A stretch of 64,000 bases of DNA from an uncultured Winogradskyella sp. (GTDB lineage Bacteria; Bacteroidota; Bacteroidia; Flavobacteriales; Flavobacteriaceae). The notes beneath the pieces were generated by a model. The model saw nothing but the letters and a program-made list of their open reading frames with translations, did not search any database and had not been told where the DNA came from. The stretch is from assembly GCF_947501905.1 (NCBI RefSeq), contig NZ_CANMXL010000001.1:682001-746000 (forward strand), given 5' to 3'. The translations under genes and the position numbers were made by a program. Shown piece after piece: positions 26,971 to 35,739 of this stretch. Positions within the stretch are counted from its first letter, which is position 1; each line of letters begins with the position of its first letter.

Positions 26971-29546
26971 GCAGAATTACGGCTCGCATTAATATTACCA
27001 AACATAGCACGAGTAACAATTTTCTCAAAAATGGCTATTTGAGCTTCGTCTCTAGTAGTACTATTTTCAAGGTCTTTGATTTTTTTTAATGCATATTGTT
27101 GTATGGTAAGCAACGGCAATACTATAGATTCTCTAACTTCTATAGATGATTTACCTACGGGCTCATTTTCCATTAAAGTATCATATCCTGAAAGTTTTAA
27201 AATTAGGCGTTTTGATGTTTTGTATTCTTCGTAAATCAAGGTCCAAAACTCACCAAACTTCTTATTTTCTTGCATATATTTTGTCAAATCAAAAAAGGAT
27301 TTGGTTAAAGACATCATACTATTTTCTATCAGTGTTTTAAAGAATTTTGATTCATTATAAAGTTGTTTCACTTTATCAAATTCATTATTGTCTTCATAGA
27401 CTTTTAGTGCTGTCCCTACACCAAAAAAACCTGGTACATTTTGTTTTAACTGACTCCAACTTCCAACAAATGGAATTGCTCGTAAATCTGAAAAGACGAG
27501 TTCAGTGGACTTACCCCGTTTAGATGGTCTACTACCAATATTTGTTTTTGCATAGTACTTTAATGTACTCATATGCTGCAAATATTGTAGAAATTTTGGA
27601 TGACTCTTAAAATCCACATAAGCCTGATAACTTATTTCTGCTAGTCTATCCATCAACGCTTTATTCTCTGGAGACATCTCAAGATTTTTATCATTAAGGC
27701 TATTAGAAATTCCTGAGCTTATTAATTGCTCCATGTTGTACTGAGAAGATGCTAATGTTCCAAAATTAGAACTAATCGTCTGACCTTGAATAGTTAATTG
27801 TATTTCTTTATCTTCAATTGTTGGTCCTAGCGAAGCGTAAAATTGATGTGTTTTTCCACCTCCACGTGCTGGTGGTCCACCACGACCGTCAAAGAAAATA
27901 ACATTTATATCATATTTACGAGACATCTCCGTCATAGCCTCTTTAGCTTTAAAAATAGCCCAATTTGCCATTAAATAACCACCATCTTTTGTACCATCAC
28001 TAAAACCTAACATAATGGTTTGTTTGTTCCCTCGAGCTTCTAAATGTTTTCGATAGTTAGGATTAGTATATAACTCTTCCATAACTTTTGGAGCCGCTAT
28101 TAAATCTGGAACAGTCTCAAAAAGCGGAACAACATCTGCTGTAAGTTCATCGCTAAAAGCTATAATTTTTAGCATTGCAAAAAGTTGCAATACATTTAGA
28201 GTGGTCTGGTTATTACTAATAATATATCGGTTACAAGCTATTTCTCCATTTTGCTCTTGAATGGTTTTCATTGCTCTAATGGTCTCTACAATGTTTATAG
28301 CCAACTCATCTTTAAATTCTATATTACCTATTGAGCCTTTTATCTCTGAAAGATGTTTTAATTGCTTTGATATTTCTAAATCAAAAAAGTTTTTAGGGAA
28401 TAAATCACTGTCATTCTCAATAAGTTCTGCAACTAAATTTCTAAACATAGCATCGTGCACACGACTATCTTGACGAATATCTAAGCTTGCAAAGTGATAC
28501 CCAAACAATGTTGTTTTGTTTATAAGAGACGTAATTTTATTTACATATAACGATTGATGCTCTGTTACTAATAGCGTTCTTATTCTTTTTAGCTCAGTAA
28601 CAAACTCCTCTAAAGAAATCTGGTTTTCTTTATCTAATAATGTATTGTGAAGTTGGTGATTAAGCTCTATGATTCGCTCTCTAACTCCTTTAAAAGTGAG
28701 ACGTCGTCTTAAATACTTAACATCTTTTATATATTTTTTAATAATAGATTCTTTAAGTTTTTTGGCAACATTAAGTGTTATTTGAGGTGTTACAAAAGGA
28801 TTTCCATCCCTATCTCCTCCTGGCCAAAAGCCAATATTTAAAATTGAATTGTCTATCTCTTCTTCATCAAAAATATTTTGTTGGGCATAATCATAAATGT
28901 TTCCAAATGAATGATAAAACACATTCTTTAAATACCAAATAAGGTTTACAGCCTCATCGTATGGTGTGGGCTTTTTTTCTTTAAAGAATGGTGTTTTACC
29001 TAATTGCCCTAATAAACTATTTATTTCCTGAAGATTATCTTCTTTAACAGCTTTCGACAAATCTGTAATTATACCTAGTACTGTACCTGGATAAAACTGT
29101 GTCGGATGAGCTGTAAGCACAATCCTTACCTTAAACGTTTTTAGATACTCTTGTAAGAGTTGCTTTTTATTTTCAGCCTCGGCTGTTTCTTTTAAATTTC
29201 TGAGTGTTCCAATACCTTCCATATTATTTACCACAGGAAAAGCTGCATCTTCTACTGCATCAAACAAAACGACTTGTCTTTCGATATACTGAATAAACCT
29301 AAACAATAAATTTATTTGACTCTTAGCACTAAGTCTGGCTTGGTATTTTTTAAAGAAAGTATCTACTATTGCTGTTGGGTTTTCACCAGCATCAAAGCCT
29401 TTTTTACAAGTCTCATAAAACAGTGGCAATAATGCAACTGTTTTTGAAAGCGTATCAAAAGGCAGGTTCATAAAAATGCCATTATATATCTGATACTTTT
29501 GTAAAACTTGAGTATTAAATCTTGACAATTTAGGCTTTATAGACAT
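26967..29546 (-). CDS. ppc: Phosphoenolpyruvate carboxylase
   Basis: An 859-residue enzyme carboxylating PEP to oxaloacetate to replenish the TCA cycle. Catalytic motifs are LTAHPTQFYPGT (about 144-155, the TAHPT His), GFWPGGDRDGNPF (about 240-252), and FDGRGGPPARGGGKTHQF (the mobile loop; most family members have FHGRGGxxGRGG). The C-terminus lacks the QNTG motif of E. coli-type enzymes, a Bacteroidota variant feature. Convergent with the deacetylase gene and divergent from ferritin. The start is the first ATG, 29546; a second Met 25 codons on is possible. Confidence 0.95.
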   Translation of the reverse strand: MSIKPKLSRFNTQVLQKYQIYNGIFMNLPFDTLSKTVALLPLFYETCKKGFDAGENPTAIVDTFFKKYQARLSAKSQINLLFRFIQYIERQVVLFDAVEDAAFPVVNNMEGIGTLRNLKETAEAENKKQLLQEYLKTFKVRIVLTAHPTQFYPGTVLGIITDLSKAVKEDNLQEINSLLGQLGKTPFFKEKKPTPYDEAVNLIWYLKNVFYHSFGNIYDYAQQNIFDEEEIDNSILNIGFWPGGDRDGNPFVTPQITLNVAKKLKESIIKKYIKDVKYLRRRLTFKGVRERIIELNHQLHNTLLDKENQISLEEFVTELKRIRTLLVTEHQSLYVNKITSLINKTTLFGYHFASLDIRQDSRVHDAMFRNLVAELIENDSDLFPKNFFDLEISKQLKHLSEIKGSIGNIEFKDELAINIVETIRAMKTIQEQNGEIACNRYIISNNQTTLNVLQLFAMLKIIAFSDELTADVVPLFETVPDLIAAPKVMEELYTNPNYRKHLEARGNKQTIMLGFSDGTKDGGYLMANWAIFKAKEAMTEMSRKYDINVIFFDGRGGPPARGGGKTHQFYASLGPTIEDKEIQLTIQGQTISSNFGTLASSQYNMEQLISSGISNSLNDKNLEMSPENKALMDRLAEISYQAYVDFKSHPKFLQYLQHMSTLKYYAKTNIGSRPSKRGKSTELVFSDLRAIPFVGSWSQLKQNVPGFFGVGTALKVYEDNNEFDKVKQLYNESKFFKTLIENSMMSLTKSFFDLTKYMQENKKFGEFWTLIYEEYKTSKRLILKLSGYDTLMENEPVGKSSIEVRESIVLPLLTIQQYALKKIKDLENSTTRDEAQIAIFEKIVTRAMFGNINASRNSA

Positions 29547-29658
29547 TTTGCAGATATTTTCTCATTAAAAATACTAAAGAGAAATTAGAATAATTATGAA
29601 TTAGAGTGAAAAAGACATCTAAGGCTTTACTATTATTTTATTTGTCTTTTTTACTATG

Positions 29659-29666
29659 TATCTTTG
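29659..29666 (+). promoter_or_regulatory. -7 promoter element (TAnnTTTG) of ferritin
   Basis: TATCTTTG, a full consensus match, 15 bases before the ATG. A TTTG lies 14 bases upstream, shorter than the usual 17-19 spacing. No iron-repressor palindrome was seen around it. Confidence 0.5.
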
Positions 29667-29681
29667 ATAAAAACGTAAACT

Positions 29682-30203
29682 ATGCTTTCAAAAACTATAG
29701 AATCTGCATTAAACAAGCAAATAAAAATAGAGGCAGAATCTTCTCAAGTATATCTAGCCATGGCTGTATGGGCAGAAGTTAAAGGTCTAGAAGGAATTTC
29801 TAATTTTATGTATGATCAATCTGATGAAGAGCGAGAGCATATGCTTAAATTGGTAAAGTTTGTAAATGAACGTGGTGGTCATGCGCATATTAGTGAACTT
29901 AATGCGCCTAATGTGTCTTTTGATTCTTTTAAAAAGATGTTTGAAAAACTCTTAGAACACGAAATTTTTGTGTCCGAAAGTATTAATGAATTGGTACATA
30001 TTTCACTCCAAGAGAGAGACTATGCTACACATAACTTTTTACAGTGGTATGTTGCTGAGCAAATTGAAGAAGAAGCTACCGCAAGAACTATACTAGATAA
30101 GATAAATATGATAGGCGACGATAAAGGAGGGCTCTATTTATTTGACAGAGACATACAGCAATTAACCGTAGTTAGTTCTGCTGCTCCAAACACAGGCGTT
30201 TAA
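29682..30203 (+). CDS. Ferritin (non-heme, iron-storage)
   Basis: A 173-residue ferritin subunit, which assembles into a 24-mer shell storing iron as ferric oxyhydroxide. Ferroxidase residues are recognisable: Glu in IEAESSQVYLAMAVWAE (helix A), EEREHMLKL (helix B, ExxH), and later QWYVAEQIEEEATAR (helix D). The length is standard for bacterial FtnA. It stands alone between ppc and the Lys/Cys-rich small gene and is not in an operon with the iron genes at the right end of the window. Confidence 0.95.
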   Translation: MLSKTIESALNKQIKIEAESSQVYLAMAVWAEVKGLEGISNFMYDQSDEEREHMLKLVKFVNERGGHAHISELNAPNVSFDSFKKMFEKLLEHEIFVSESINELVHISLQERDYATHNFLQWYVAEQIEEEATARTILDKINMIGDDKGGLYLFDRDIQQLTVVSSAAPNTGV

Positions 30204-30268
30204 ATGTTAAAGTTTATTTAGATTAAATACAAATAATTACTTTTGCACAGTTATTTAAGTAAATAATT

Positions 30269-30442
30269 GTGGGTAAAAAGAAAGGTAAAAAACTTAAAAA
30301 GGAGCGGATCAAAGTACTTGAGGCTTCTGGTTTAGATGCTTTAGGTAAAATCAAGTCTAAGTGTTGTAAAAAATATAAAAAGGCAGAACACAAACGTTGC
30401 AAAAAGTGTCCTTGCTTTGATTTACTTAAAAAAGTAGCTTAA
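30269..30442 (+). CDS. 57-residue Lys/Cys-rich small protein
   Basis: A short frame starting at GTG (MGKKKGKKLKKERIKVLEAS) with five cysteines: Cys32-Cys33, Cys44 and the Cys47-Pro-Cys49 pair in KRCKKCPCFDLL. It is strongly basic and ends at the TAA inside a strong terminator stem. The frame, compact size and own terminator argue for a real gene. The four Cys region could bind a metal or form a zinc-knuckle-like fold; no family is recognised. It lies 65 bp after ferritin and 79 bp before the AraC gene. Confidence 0.6.
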   Translation: MGKKKGKKLKKERIKVLEASGLDALGKIKSKCCKKYKKAEHKRCKKCPCFDLLKKVA

Positions 30443-30457
30443 TAAGGCTACTTTTTT
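30428..30457 (+). terminator. Rho-independent terminator over the small gene's stop codon
   Basis: A perfect stem AAAAAAGTAGC / GCTACTTTTTT with an 8-base loop, ending in a T run. It overlaps the last five codons and the stop of the 57-residue gene, so translation ends inside the stem. Confidence 0.8.
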
Positions 30458-30521
30458 AGTCTTATACATTTATAATTATAATAATTCGTAATTTTTGGCA
30501 AAGCTTTTAGACTAAGCAGTA

Positions 30522-31364
30522 ATGCAATATCAATTTAAAGAATTTTCTACTGACGCCATCTTTTATCTTAATGACCAAAAGGCTCTAAAATCATTTGAAA
30601 TTCCAAAACAAACAGAGCTTTATACTTTTATATGGGCAAAGTCTGAACCTATAGAATTAATTATAGATAGTGTCCCTTTTACCTTAAAACCTCAAAGTAT
30701 TTTGGCATTGACACCTATTCAATATCTTCAGGTTGTTAATAATTCTGAAGCGATTATCTATCAATTCAATCGTGAGTTTTATTGCATTAAAGATCATGAC
30801 CAAGAAGTAAGCTGTGTAGGTATTTTATTTTTTGGCAATACTAATATCCCTGTTATTACACTTAATAAAACGGAACAGCGTAAGTTTGAGATACTTCACG
30901 AAGTATTTATTGATGAGCTAGAGACTAAAGACAATATACAAGCCGAAATGCTGCGTATGCTCATGGCGCGATTTATTATAAAAAGTACACGTTTATTAAA
31001 AGCAAAAAGCGGCATTGTAGAAACCCCTAAAAGCTCTAAGGTAGATTTACTTCGTTCATTTAATTTTTTAGTAGAGCAACATTTTAGAAAAGAACATAGT
31101 GTTGGTTTTTATGCCGATATGCTTTTTAAATCTCCCAAAACTTTATCCAATAATTTTGCCAAACTTAATCAAAGCCCTCTTCAAATTATACATGAGCGGA
31201 TTGTTTTAGAAGCAAAACGACTACTTATCTATACCGATAAAACTGCTAAAGAAATTGCCTACGAAGTTGGCTTTGACGACGCTTCACATTTAAGTAGATT
31301 ATTTAAAAAGCATACTTCACAATCGCCTTCTGACTTTAAAAAGAAGCTAAAAATATCTTCTTAG
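30522..31364 (+). CDS. AraC-family transcription regulator
   Basis: A 280-residue cytoplasmic regulator. The N-terminal half is a cupin-like sensing domain (strands around TLKPQSILALTPIQYLQVV) and the last 100 residues are the AraC double helix-turn-helix: SVGFYADMLFKSPKTLSNNF as the first and AKEIAYEVGFDDASHLSRLF as the second, ending SPSDFKK. Such regulators respond to small molecules or redox signals. It lies upstream of an AhpD-like gene and a cupredoxin-like gene on the same strand, its likely targets (inference). Confidence 0.9.
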   Translation: MQYQFKEFSTDAIFYLNDQKALKSFEIPKQTELYTFIWAKSEPIELIIDSVPFTLKPQSILALTPIQYLQVVNNSEAIIYQFNREFYCIKDHDQEVSCVGILFFGNTNIPVITLNKTEQRKFEILHEVFIDELETKDNIQAEMLRMLMARFIIKSTRLLKAKSGIVETPKSSKVDLLRSFNFLVEQHFRKEHSVGFYADMLFKSPKTLSNNFAKLNQSPLQIIHERIVLEAKRLLIYTDKTAKEIAYEVGFDDASHLSRLFKKHTSQSPSDFKKKLKISS

Positions 31365-31454
31365 GAAAAATTGACAATCATTAGGGCAAATTCTTCATTC
31401 TTCAGATAGACTTCCTATTGCATCTTTGCATTGTAATTATAAAACAACAATAAG

Positions 31455-31616
31455 ATGAAAAAGACACACAAATCTATATTCAATTTAATAGAAATATTCA
31501 GAAGCAGTCCTAAAAGAATTCTTAACACAATAAGTGCAGCAACACATTGTGAGCACAAATCTATACATGATTATTATTGTGATTCTGAAAAACCTTTTAT
31601 AAGCAGTAAAGATTAA
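31455..31616 (+). CDS. 53-residue hypothetical protein
   Basis: An ATG frame of 53 codons in the 388-bp gap between the AraC regulator and the AhpD-like gene. The product has a basic, hydrophobic-rich N-terminus (KSIFNLIEIFRSSPKRI) and a His/Cys-containing tail (THCEHKSIHDYYCDS). No family is recognised and there is no SD-like sequence, as usual here. A CATCTTTG element close to the -7 consensus lies about 30 bases upstream. It could be a leader peptide gene or chance. Confidence 0.35.
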   Translation: MKKTHKSIFNLIEIFRSSPKRILNTISAATHCEHKSIHDYYCDSEKPFISSKD

Positions 31617-31627
31617 AGGGGGAGATA

Positions 31628-31639
31628 TTGACAAGTCAA
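31628..31639. promoter_or_regulatory. Short palindrome upstream of the AhpD-like gene
   Basis: TTGACAAGTCAA, a perfect 5-2-5 palindrome in the gap between the 53-residue frame and the AhpD-like gene, 113 bases before its start. It may be a regulator site; chance is possible at this length. Confidence 0.25.
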
Positions 31640-31752
31640 AAGGAAAAACAAACATTCCCTAATTCTAAAAACGGTAGCAACTTTGTACCAACAAAAAACA
31701 CTGAAATAGTTTCAGTTTTAAAAACAAATAATAACAATTAAAAAATAAAATT

Positions 31753-32301
31753 ATGAGCACATTTAATGTTCCAACAAGAGAAGACGTAAGCACAAATAAC
31801 CAAGCTATTTTTGACAACCTAAATAAAGGACTTGGTTTTGTACCTAACTTATTTGCGACCTACGCATACAGCGATACTGCATTAGAGAATTATTTAAATT
31901 TTGCTAATGCTAAAACATCTCTTTCTGCAAAAGAAAAAGAAGTAGTAAACCTAGCTGTTAGTCAAGTAAACGACTGTATATATTGTTTATCAGCACATAC
32001 TGCAATTGGCAAAATGAATGGTTTTACTGATGAACAGATATTTGAGTTAAGAGCAGGATATTCTTCAGTTAATAACAAATTAGATGCTTTAGCAAAACTT
32101 GCTAAAAACATTACAGAGAATAGAGGAAAGACTGATGAAACAGTTTTGGAAAACTTTTTTAATGCAGGATACACAAAAGCAAACTTAATAGATACTATTT
32201 CATTAGTTGGAGACAAAACCATATCTAACTATGTACATAGTACCACTAAAGTTCCTGTAGATTTTCCAGTGGCACAACCATTAGAATTAGAAACAGCATA
32301 A
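31753..32301 (+). CDS. Carboxymuconolactone decarboxylase / AhpD-like protein
   Basis: A 182-residue protein of the CMD family. The CIYCLSAHTAIG segment (CxxC plus His, about residues 74-83) is the AhpD-type redox site, so it is more likely an alkylhydroperoxidase-like thiol enzyme than a decarboxylase. It is all-alpha with no signal peptide, hence cytoplasmic. It lies downstream of an AraC regulator and 54 bp before a cupredoxin-like gene, suggesting a stress- or metabolite-induced unit. Confidence 0.9.
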   Translation: MSTFNVPTREDVSTNNQAIFDNLNKGLGFVPNLFATYAYSDTALENYLNFANAKTSLSAKEKEVVNLAVSQVNDCIYCLSAHTAIGKMNGFTDEQIFELRAGYSSVNNKLDALAKLAKNITENRGKTDETVLENFFNAGYTKANLIDTISLVGDKTISNYVHSTTKVPVDFPVAQPLELETA

Positions 32302-32355
32302 TTAACCAAGTCGCAATGATGCGCAATAAACACAAATAATAAAACAACAAATATC

Positions 32356-32748
32356 ATGAAAAAAGTAATTTCAATTTTAGTAATCGCATTAACATTCACA
32401 GTAATAGGTAATGCACAAGAGACCATGAAAAAAGACGCAATGATGAAAGATGGCAAAGCCAAGATTGTATCTTTAGAACAAACCAAAGGTGAGTTTACAC
32501 AGAAGACAATAACGTTAGAAGAAGGTTCTTATGTTTTTGAAATATCTAACAATAATGTTGGTCATAAAGTAGGTTTTGTGTTAGCGCCAAAATCTAATCC
32601 AGATGCACATATTAAAACGGCATATGTAACAAAGGCTGTTGAAAATAACACAAAAGGGACATCCAATACAACAACCTTAGCTAAAGGAGAGTATGTATAT
32701 TTTTGCCCACTAAATCCAACACCACAATACACATTGATTGTAAAGTAA
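32356..32748 (+). CDS. Exported cupredoxin-like protein lacking part of the copper site
   Basis: A 130-residue exported protein (signal peptide about 21 residues, ending GNAQ) with a cupredoxin-type beta barrel: TITLEEGSYVFEISNN, GHKVGFVL and LAKGEYVYFCPLNP. A type 1 copper site needs His, Cys, His and Met. His (in GHKVGF) and Cys (in FCPLNP) are present, but the expected second His and Met positions of the Cys loop read Asn and Gln (CPLNPTPQY). It may therefore not bind copper as a blue copper protein. Probably co-transcribed with the AhpD-like gene. Confidence 0.7.
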   Translation: MKKVISILVIALTFTVIGNAQETMKKDAMMKDGKAKIVSLEQTKGEFTQKTITLEEGSYVFEISNNNVGHKVGFVLAPKSNPDAHIKTAYVTKAVENNTKGTSNTTTLAKGEYVYFCPLNPTPQYTLIVK

Positions 32749-32766
32749 TATTGACATAAAATTAAA

Positions 32767-32802
32767 AAAAAGGAGGCTTTTTATAGAAAAAGCCTCCTTT
32801 TT
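32767..32802 (+). terminator. Strong rho-independent terminator
   Basis: A perfect 16-bp stem, AAAAAGGAGGCTTTTT against its complement, with a 4-base loop (ATAG) and a T-rich end, 19 bp after the cupredoxin-like gene. It isolates that unit from the protease genes downstream. Confidence 0.85.
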
Positions 32803-32837
32803 ATGTTAAATGAAAAGAAAAAACGTTAGTCTTTCGT

Positions 32838-32845
32838 TATTTTTG
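32838..32845 (+). promoter_or_regulatory. -7 promoter element (TAnnTTTG) of the first metalloprotease
   Basis: TATTTTTG, full consensus, 28 bases before the ATG of the first protease gene and 36 bases after a terminator. No -33 TTG at the expected place. Confidence 0.45.
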
Positions 32846-32873
32846 CGTCTCAAAAAAAGCAACGATTGAATTT

Positions 32874-34214
32874 ATGATAAAGAATTACATTACAACTGGA
32901 ATACTTATATTCCTCCTTTTATTTAATTTTTCATTTTCTGATGCGCAAACTATTATTTATAATACTGAAGAAAATGGGATAAAAGGCTGCACCTTGCCAG
33001 TATCAAATAAAATTAATATAAGTTACACTCCACCATCTGAATTTGTGAAAGAAAGATTAGCCAATAGAGCAAATCCTTGCTCTACTATAGAAGTAATATA
33101 CAATGGATTCCCTACAGATATTTTTGGCGGCCCTGGTGAGGCTCAGTTGGCTTTTCAATTTGCAGTAGATATATGGGAAACATTATTAGACTCTCCAGTA
33201 ACAATAACAATTGATGCTACATTTGCTCCAGCAGCATTAGGCAATTTAGGTAGTGCTGGCCCAGAATTTTATGCAACTGTTCCTGGTCAAGGCCCTAATA
33301 CATTATATCCAGCTGCTTTAGCGGAAAAATTAATTGGCTCTGAGCTTAACGGTACTAATTCTGTTGATATAGGTTGTAATTTCAATTCAAATGTCGATTG
33401 GTATTTTGGGACTGATGGTAATGCAGGGACACAAATTGATTTTGTTAGTGTAGTATTACATGAATTAGGTCATGGTTTAGGGATTACAGGTTTTCATTTT
33501 GTAAATAATAATTTGGGTTATGTTAGGAGAGAACCTAGTGGATTAAGTATTGCATTAGATGGCTCTTCTCAATTTAACTCTATATGGGATTCCTTTATAG
33601 ATGCTGGAGATATTTTCGGAAACCCTATCTCAATCTTGAATGCAACTAATTTTCCTGAAGCTTCTGACCTTATGCTAGTCGCATTTACAAGTGATAACTT
33701 AACATGTAATAGCCCATTAGCTACTGCGCAAAATGGAGGTGACGCACCTAAGACTTTTGCGCCAAGTACATACTCTGGTGGATCTTCCTATAGTCACTGG
33801 GATGAAAATACTTTTAATGGAACTAGCAACGCCCTTATGACACCTATTTTAGATAATGGAGAAGCTATCCATGACCCAGGTAACATCACACTTGGCTTTA
33901 TGGAAGATATGGGTTGGTCACTCTGTCAAGGCTCTTTAAGCACAAATGATTTTACATTAGAAGATATTAAAGTTAGTCCAAATCCTTTTGTAAATTCGAT
34001 AACAATAAACCTCCCTTCTACTTTATCTATTGAAGAATTTGATATCTCTATCATAGATATTAATGGCCGAAAGATATTAAAACAAACCACAGATATTATA
34101 AACGGAAAAATAGAAATCTCTAATCTAGCAAATCTTAAAACTGCACTTTATTTTTTAAATATTGAGAGTAAAACATCAGATTTAAGAATTACAAAAAAGA
34201 TTATAAAACAATAA
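32874..34214 (+). CDS. T9SS-exported metzincin-like (leishmanolysin-type) metalloprotease, copy 1
   Basis: A 446-residue secreted protein. Order: signal peptide (about 24), propeptide-like region, protease core, T9SS type A sorting domain (last 75 residues, VSPNPFVNSITI... IDINGRKIL... ITKKIIKQ). The zinc site is HELGHGLG at about 196-203 (two zinc His and the catalytic Glu). About 110 residues later, SYSHWDENTF supplies a candidate third His and ALMTP a candidate Met-turn, the arrangement of leishmanolysin-type (M8) metzincins. The substrate is unknown; it should act at the cell surface or outside. Followed after 7 bp by a paralogue. Confidence 0.75.
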   Translation: MIKNYITTGILIFLLLFNFSFSDAQTIIYNTEENGIKGCTLPVSNKINISYTPPSEFVKERLANRANPCSTIEVIYNGFPTDIFGGPGEAQLAFQFAVDIWETLLDSPVTITIDATFAPAALGNLGSAGPEFYATVPGQGPNTLYPAALAEKLIGSELNGTNSVDIGCNFNSNVDWYFGTDGNAGTQIDFVSVVLHELGHGLGITGFHFVNNNLGYVRREPSGLSIALDGSSQFNSIWDSFIDAGDIFGNPISILNATNFPEASDLMLVAFTSDNLTCNSPLATAQNGGDAPKTFAPSTYSGGSSYSHWDENTFNGTSNALMTPILDNGEAIHDPGNITLGFMEDMGWSLCQGSLSTNDFTLEDIKVSPNPFVNSITINLPSTLSIEEFDISIIDINGRKILKQTTDIINGKIEISNLANLKTALYFLNIESKTSDLRITKKIIKQ

Positions 34215-34221
34215 TTAAATT

Positions 34222-35568
34222 ATGAAAAAGAATACCTTAATAACCTATCTTACTTGTTTCTTTTTTTTATCAGTTTTAGTAACCTATTCTCAGTCTATCC
34301 AAAACATAGACGAAGTAAGGTTAATTTGTGAAATGCCAGATACAGGTACCCCAAACGATACTTTTGTTGCTTTAAGAGAAGCTGCTAGAGAAAGATTAGA
34401 AAATCGCTCTACCCCATGTACAAATTTTGTTGTTAATTATACTGGTTTCCCTTCCGGAATACCTGCTGGACCAGGAACTGAACAAATTGCTTTTCAATTG
34501 GCTGTTGATATATGGGCAACACTTATAGAATCTGACCAGACTATATATATTGATGCTAACTGGGTAGATACCGGTAATCCAAGTAACCTTGGTGGAGCAG
34601 CTGCTTCTTATTTTGCTCCATTACCTGGCAGTACAGACAATATTATTTATCCTGCAGCTTTATTTGAGAAATTAACTAATACGGTAAATACTGGCGATGA
34701 CATATTTTGTCAGTTTAACTCATCTAGATCAGACTGGTTTTTTCCTCAAGATATAAACGGAGATGCACCTCCTGGATTTTTTAATTTTACAGCTGTAGTA
34801 TTACATGAGATTGGTCATGGATTAGGTATGGCAGGTTTTGGAAGAACTAGAGGTACACTATTTGGAACAGGTGGCTACATAAGAAGAGATGTAAACGGAA
34901 ACACAACTCCTTTAGAGAATGACCCAAATGCCATATGGACTACCCCGTGGGACACATTTATTGAGTCTAATGGCACTCCTATTCTAGATGAAACCACCTT
35001 TCCTGACCCTTCAACCACAATGTTGACTGCATTTACTACTAATGATGGTAGTCTGAATTGCAATAGCCCAATAGCCGTTGCTCAAAACGGAGGGGATCTT
35101 GCAGAGACTTATGCTCCAACTAATTTTGTGGCTGGCACAAGTTATAGTCATTGGGACGAAAGTACATTTAATGGTACTGAAACTGCTTTAATGACTCCTT
35201 TTTTAGGTGCTGGTGAAGATGTATATGATCCAGGTAATGTCACCTTAGGGTTTATGGAAGATATGGGATGGACCTTATGTCAAGGCTCATTAAGTACAGA
35301 AAACTTTGCTTTAGAAAACGTAAAAATAAGTCCAAACCCTTTTACGCAATCTATTACTATAGAATTACCTCCTCAAATTATAAATCAAGAATTTAATGTG
35401 TCTATAGTAGATATTAATGGACGTATAATTTCAAATTCTGAAGCTAATACTTTAAATGGGGAAATCACAATCTCTAACCTAAGTAATCTTAAAAATGCAC
35501 TTTACTTTTTAACTATAGAAAGTAAAACATCAGATTTAAGGATTACAAAAAAGATAATTAAGAATTAG
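34222..35568 (+). CDS. T9SS-exported metzincin-like metalloprotease, copy 2
   Basis: A 448-residue paralogue of the preceding gene, with which it forms an operon. It has a signal peptide of about 24 residues, zinc motif HEIGHGLG at about 195-202, then YSHWDESTFNG and ALMTP, and the same T9SS tail (SPNPFTQSITI ... IVDINGRII ... ITKKIIKN). The insert between the zinc motif and SHW differs from copy 1 (GFGRTRGTLFGTG), which may alter the substrate pocket. A terminator follows. Confidence 0.75.
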   Translation: MKKNTLITYLTCFFFLSVLVTYSQSIQNIDEVRLICEMPDTGTPNDTFVALREAARERLENRSTPCTNFVVNYTGFPSGIPAGPGTEQIAFQLAVDIWATLIESDQTIYIDANWVDTGNPSNLGGAAASYFAPLPGSTDNIIYPAALFEKLTNTVNTGDDIFCQFNSSRSDWFFPQDINGDAPPGFFNFTAVVLHEIGHGLGMAGFGRTRGTLFGTGGYIRRDVNGNTTPLENDPNAIWTTPWDTFIESNGTPILDETTFPDPSTTMLTAFTTNDGSLNCNSPIAVAQNGGDLAETYAPTNFVAGTSYSHWDESTFNGTETALMTPFLGAGEDVYDPGNVTLGFMEDMGWTLCQGSLSTENFALENVKISPNPFTQSITIELPPQIINQEFNVSIVDINGRIISNSEANTLNGEITISNLSNLKNALYFLTIESKTSDLRITKKIIKN

Positions 35569-35587
35569 AATATTCAATACAATAAAG

Positions 35588-35617
35588 AAAAGGGGAGCAA
35601 ATTTTGCTCCCTTTTTT
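35588..35617 (+). terminator. Rho-independent terminator after protease copy 2
   Basis: A hairpin of GGGAGCAAA against TTTGCTCCC with one unpaired base, followed by a T run. It ends the two-gene protease unit; copy 3 downstream must have its own promoter. Confidence 0.85.
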
Positions 35618-35739
35618 GCTATACATCATTAAGAGCTAAACAGAGGCTTGAACAAAAAAACAGAAATTACTTACAAAAAAAATTGTCTTAAATCATAATG
35701 TTTCACTATTTTTATACTGATAATCAAGACTTTGCTTCT

